Positions 5,814 to 5,873 of a stretch of DNA of 5,873 bases are shown in pieces (the first letter of the stretch is position 1; each line of letters begins with the position of its first letter). The DNA is from Helicobacteraceae bacterium (GTDB lineage: Bacteria > Campylobacterota > Campylobacteria > Campylobacterales > Sulfurimonadaceae): positions 1 through 5,873 of the forward strand of contig JALWKG010000105.1 of NCBI GenBank assembly GCA_027081565.1, read 5' to 3'. The position numbers were made by a program, and so were the translations under genes. The notes beneath the pieces were generated by a model. It had not been told where the DNA came from. It did no database searches and saw only the letters and a list, made by a program, of their open reading frames with translations.

Positions 5814-5873
5814 TGATGATCTCCTGTTCAAAGTTTTTAGTTATATAATCTTGCATATGGGCACTGAGTGGTG
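5758..5873 (-). CDS. C-terminal tail of upstream gene, probably RluA/RluD-family pseudouridine synthase (partial)
   Basis: One minus-strand frame is open from the right edge (first full codon at 5871-5869) to TAG at 5758-5760. It begins PLSAHMQDYITKNFEQEI and continues NEQLPHENFERHF. The start resembles the '[A]PLPxDM' plus helix that closes RluA/RluD-family 23S rRNA pseudouridine synthases, and that enzyme precedes the FN3 lipoprotein in Campylobacter (Cj1280c, from memory). If correct, it overlaps the lipoprotein start by 56 nt, longer than the other junctions here. The other two frames stop at 5841 and 5837 with unremarkable short tails, so a shorter gene end is the alternative. The assignment rests on 37 residues plus synteny and is tentative. 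Confidence 0.42.
   Translation of the reverse strand, partial: PLSAHMQDYITKNFEQEIINEQLPHENFERHFDISAS
5821..5825 (-). promoter_or_regulatory. Ribosome binding site of the FlpA-like lipoprotein gene
   Basis: AGGAG on the minus strand lies 7 nt upstream of the ATG at 5813. It decides the start: the upstream TTG at 5831 would place this site inside the coding region and put six residues (MNRRSS) in front of a normal lipoprotein signal peptide. Confidence 0.8.

Noticed and set aside
4554..5831. Lipoprotein start at TTG 5831
   Set aside because: It adds MNRRSS before a complete lipoprotein signal peptide, and its codons include the AGGAG ribosome site that serves the ATG at 5813.
1..5873. CRISPR array, tRNA, rRNA, transposase gene or defence system
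   Set aside because: No regularly spaced repeats, cloverleaf-like gene, rRNA motif or transposase/nuclease domain was recognised on either strand.

Overview
The window reads as chromosomal DNA of a Campylobacterota bacterium (epsilonproteobacteria), probably a free-living Sulfurovum- or Sulfurimonas-like organism rather than Campylobacter itself. The basis is the gene order pseudouridine synthase (tail only) - fibronectin type III lipoprotein - long-form trmB - ftsE - ftsX - EnvC/M23-like protein. From memory, this is the arrangement of Cj1280c to Cj1275c in Campylobacter jejuni, with a similar run in Helicobacter. The base composition is less AT-rich than in Campylobacter. The genus is an inference.

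Layout: positions 1-510 (+) hold the last ~169 residues of a MATE-family multidrug/cation antiporter, cut by the left window edge. Positions 511-718 form the only sizeable non-coding gap, lying between convergent genes. It has no convincing intrinsic terminator. It is bounded by an 8-bp perfect inverted repeat (515-522 and 714-721) and contains a protein-like open frame without a good start. From 719 to the right edge everything is on the minus strand and reads as one operon transcribed right to left: rluA-family tail, flpA-like lipoprotein (5813-4554), trmB (4550-3378), ftsE (3385-2714), ftsX (2727-1915) and an EnvC-like coiled-coil/LytM protein (1915-719). Neighbouring genes overlap by 1-14 nt or are separated by 3 nt, apart from a possible ~56-nt overlap at the rluA/flpA junction. 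No internal promoter was recognised.

How the genes work together: FtsE (ATPase), FtsX (four-helix membrane protein with a periplasmic domain) and the secreted coiled-coil protein with a degenerate LytM domain form the classic transmembrane device that couples ATP hydrolysis to activation of septal peptidoglycan amidases. TrmB (tRNA m7G46) and the upstream pseudouridine synthase are RNA-modification enzymes. The lipoprotein has four FN3 repeats and resembles the C. jejuni adhesin FlpA. Its second repeat carries a WRPH...V sequence resembling the reported fibronectin-binding peptide of FlpA.

Most of the window is a conserved housekeeping locus, not a new system. The points most worth a second look are the FlpA-like motif in a probable non-pathogen, the loss of a usually conserved Asp in TrmB, the all-ligand-lost LytM domain, and the inverted-repeat-bounded gap at 515-721.
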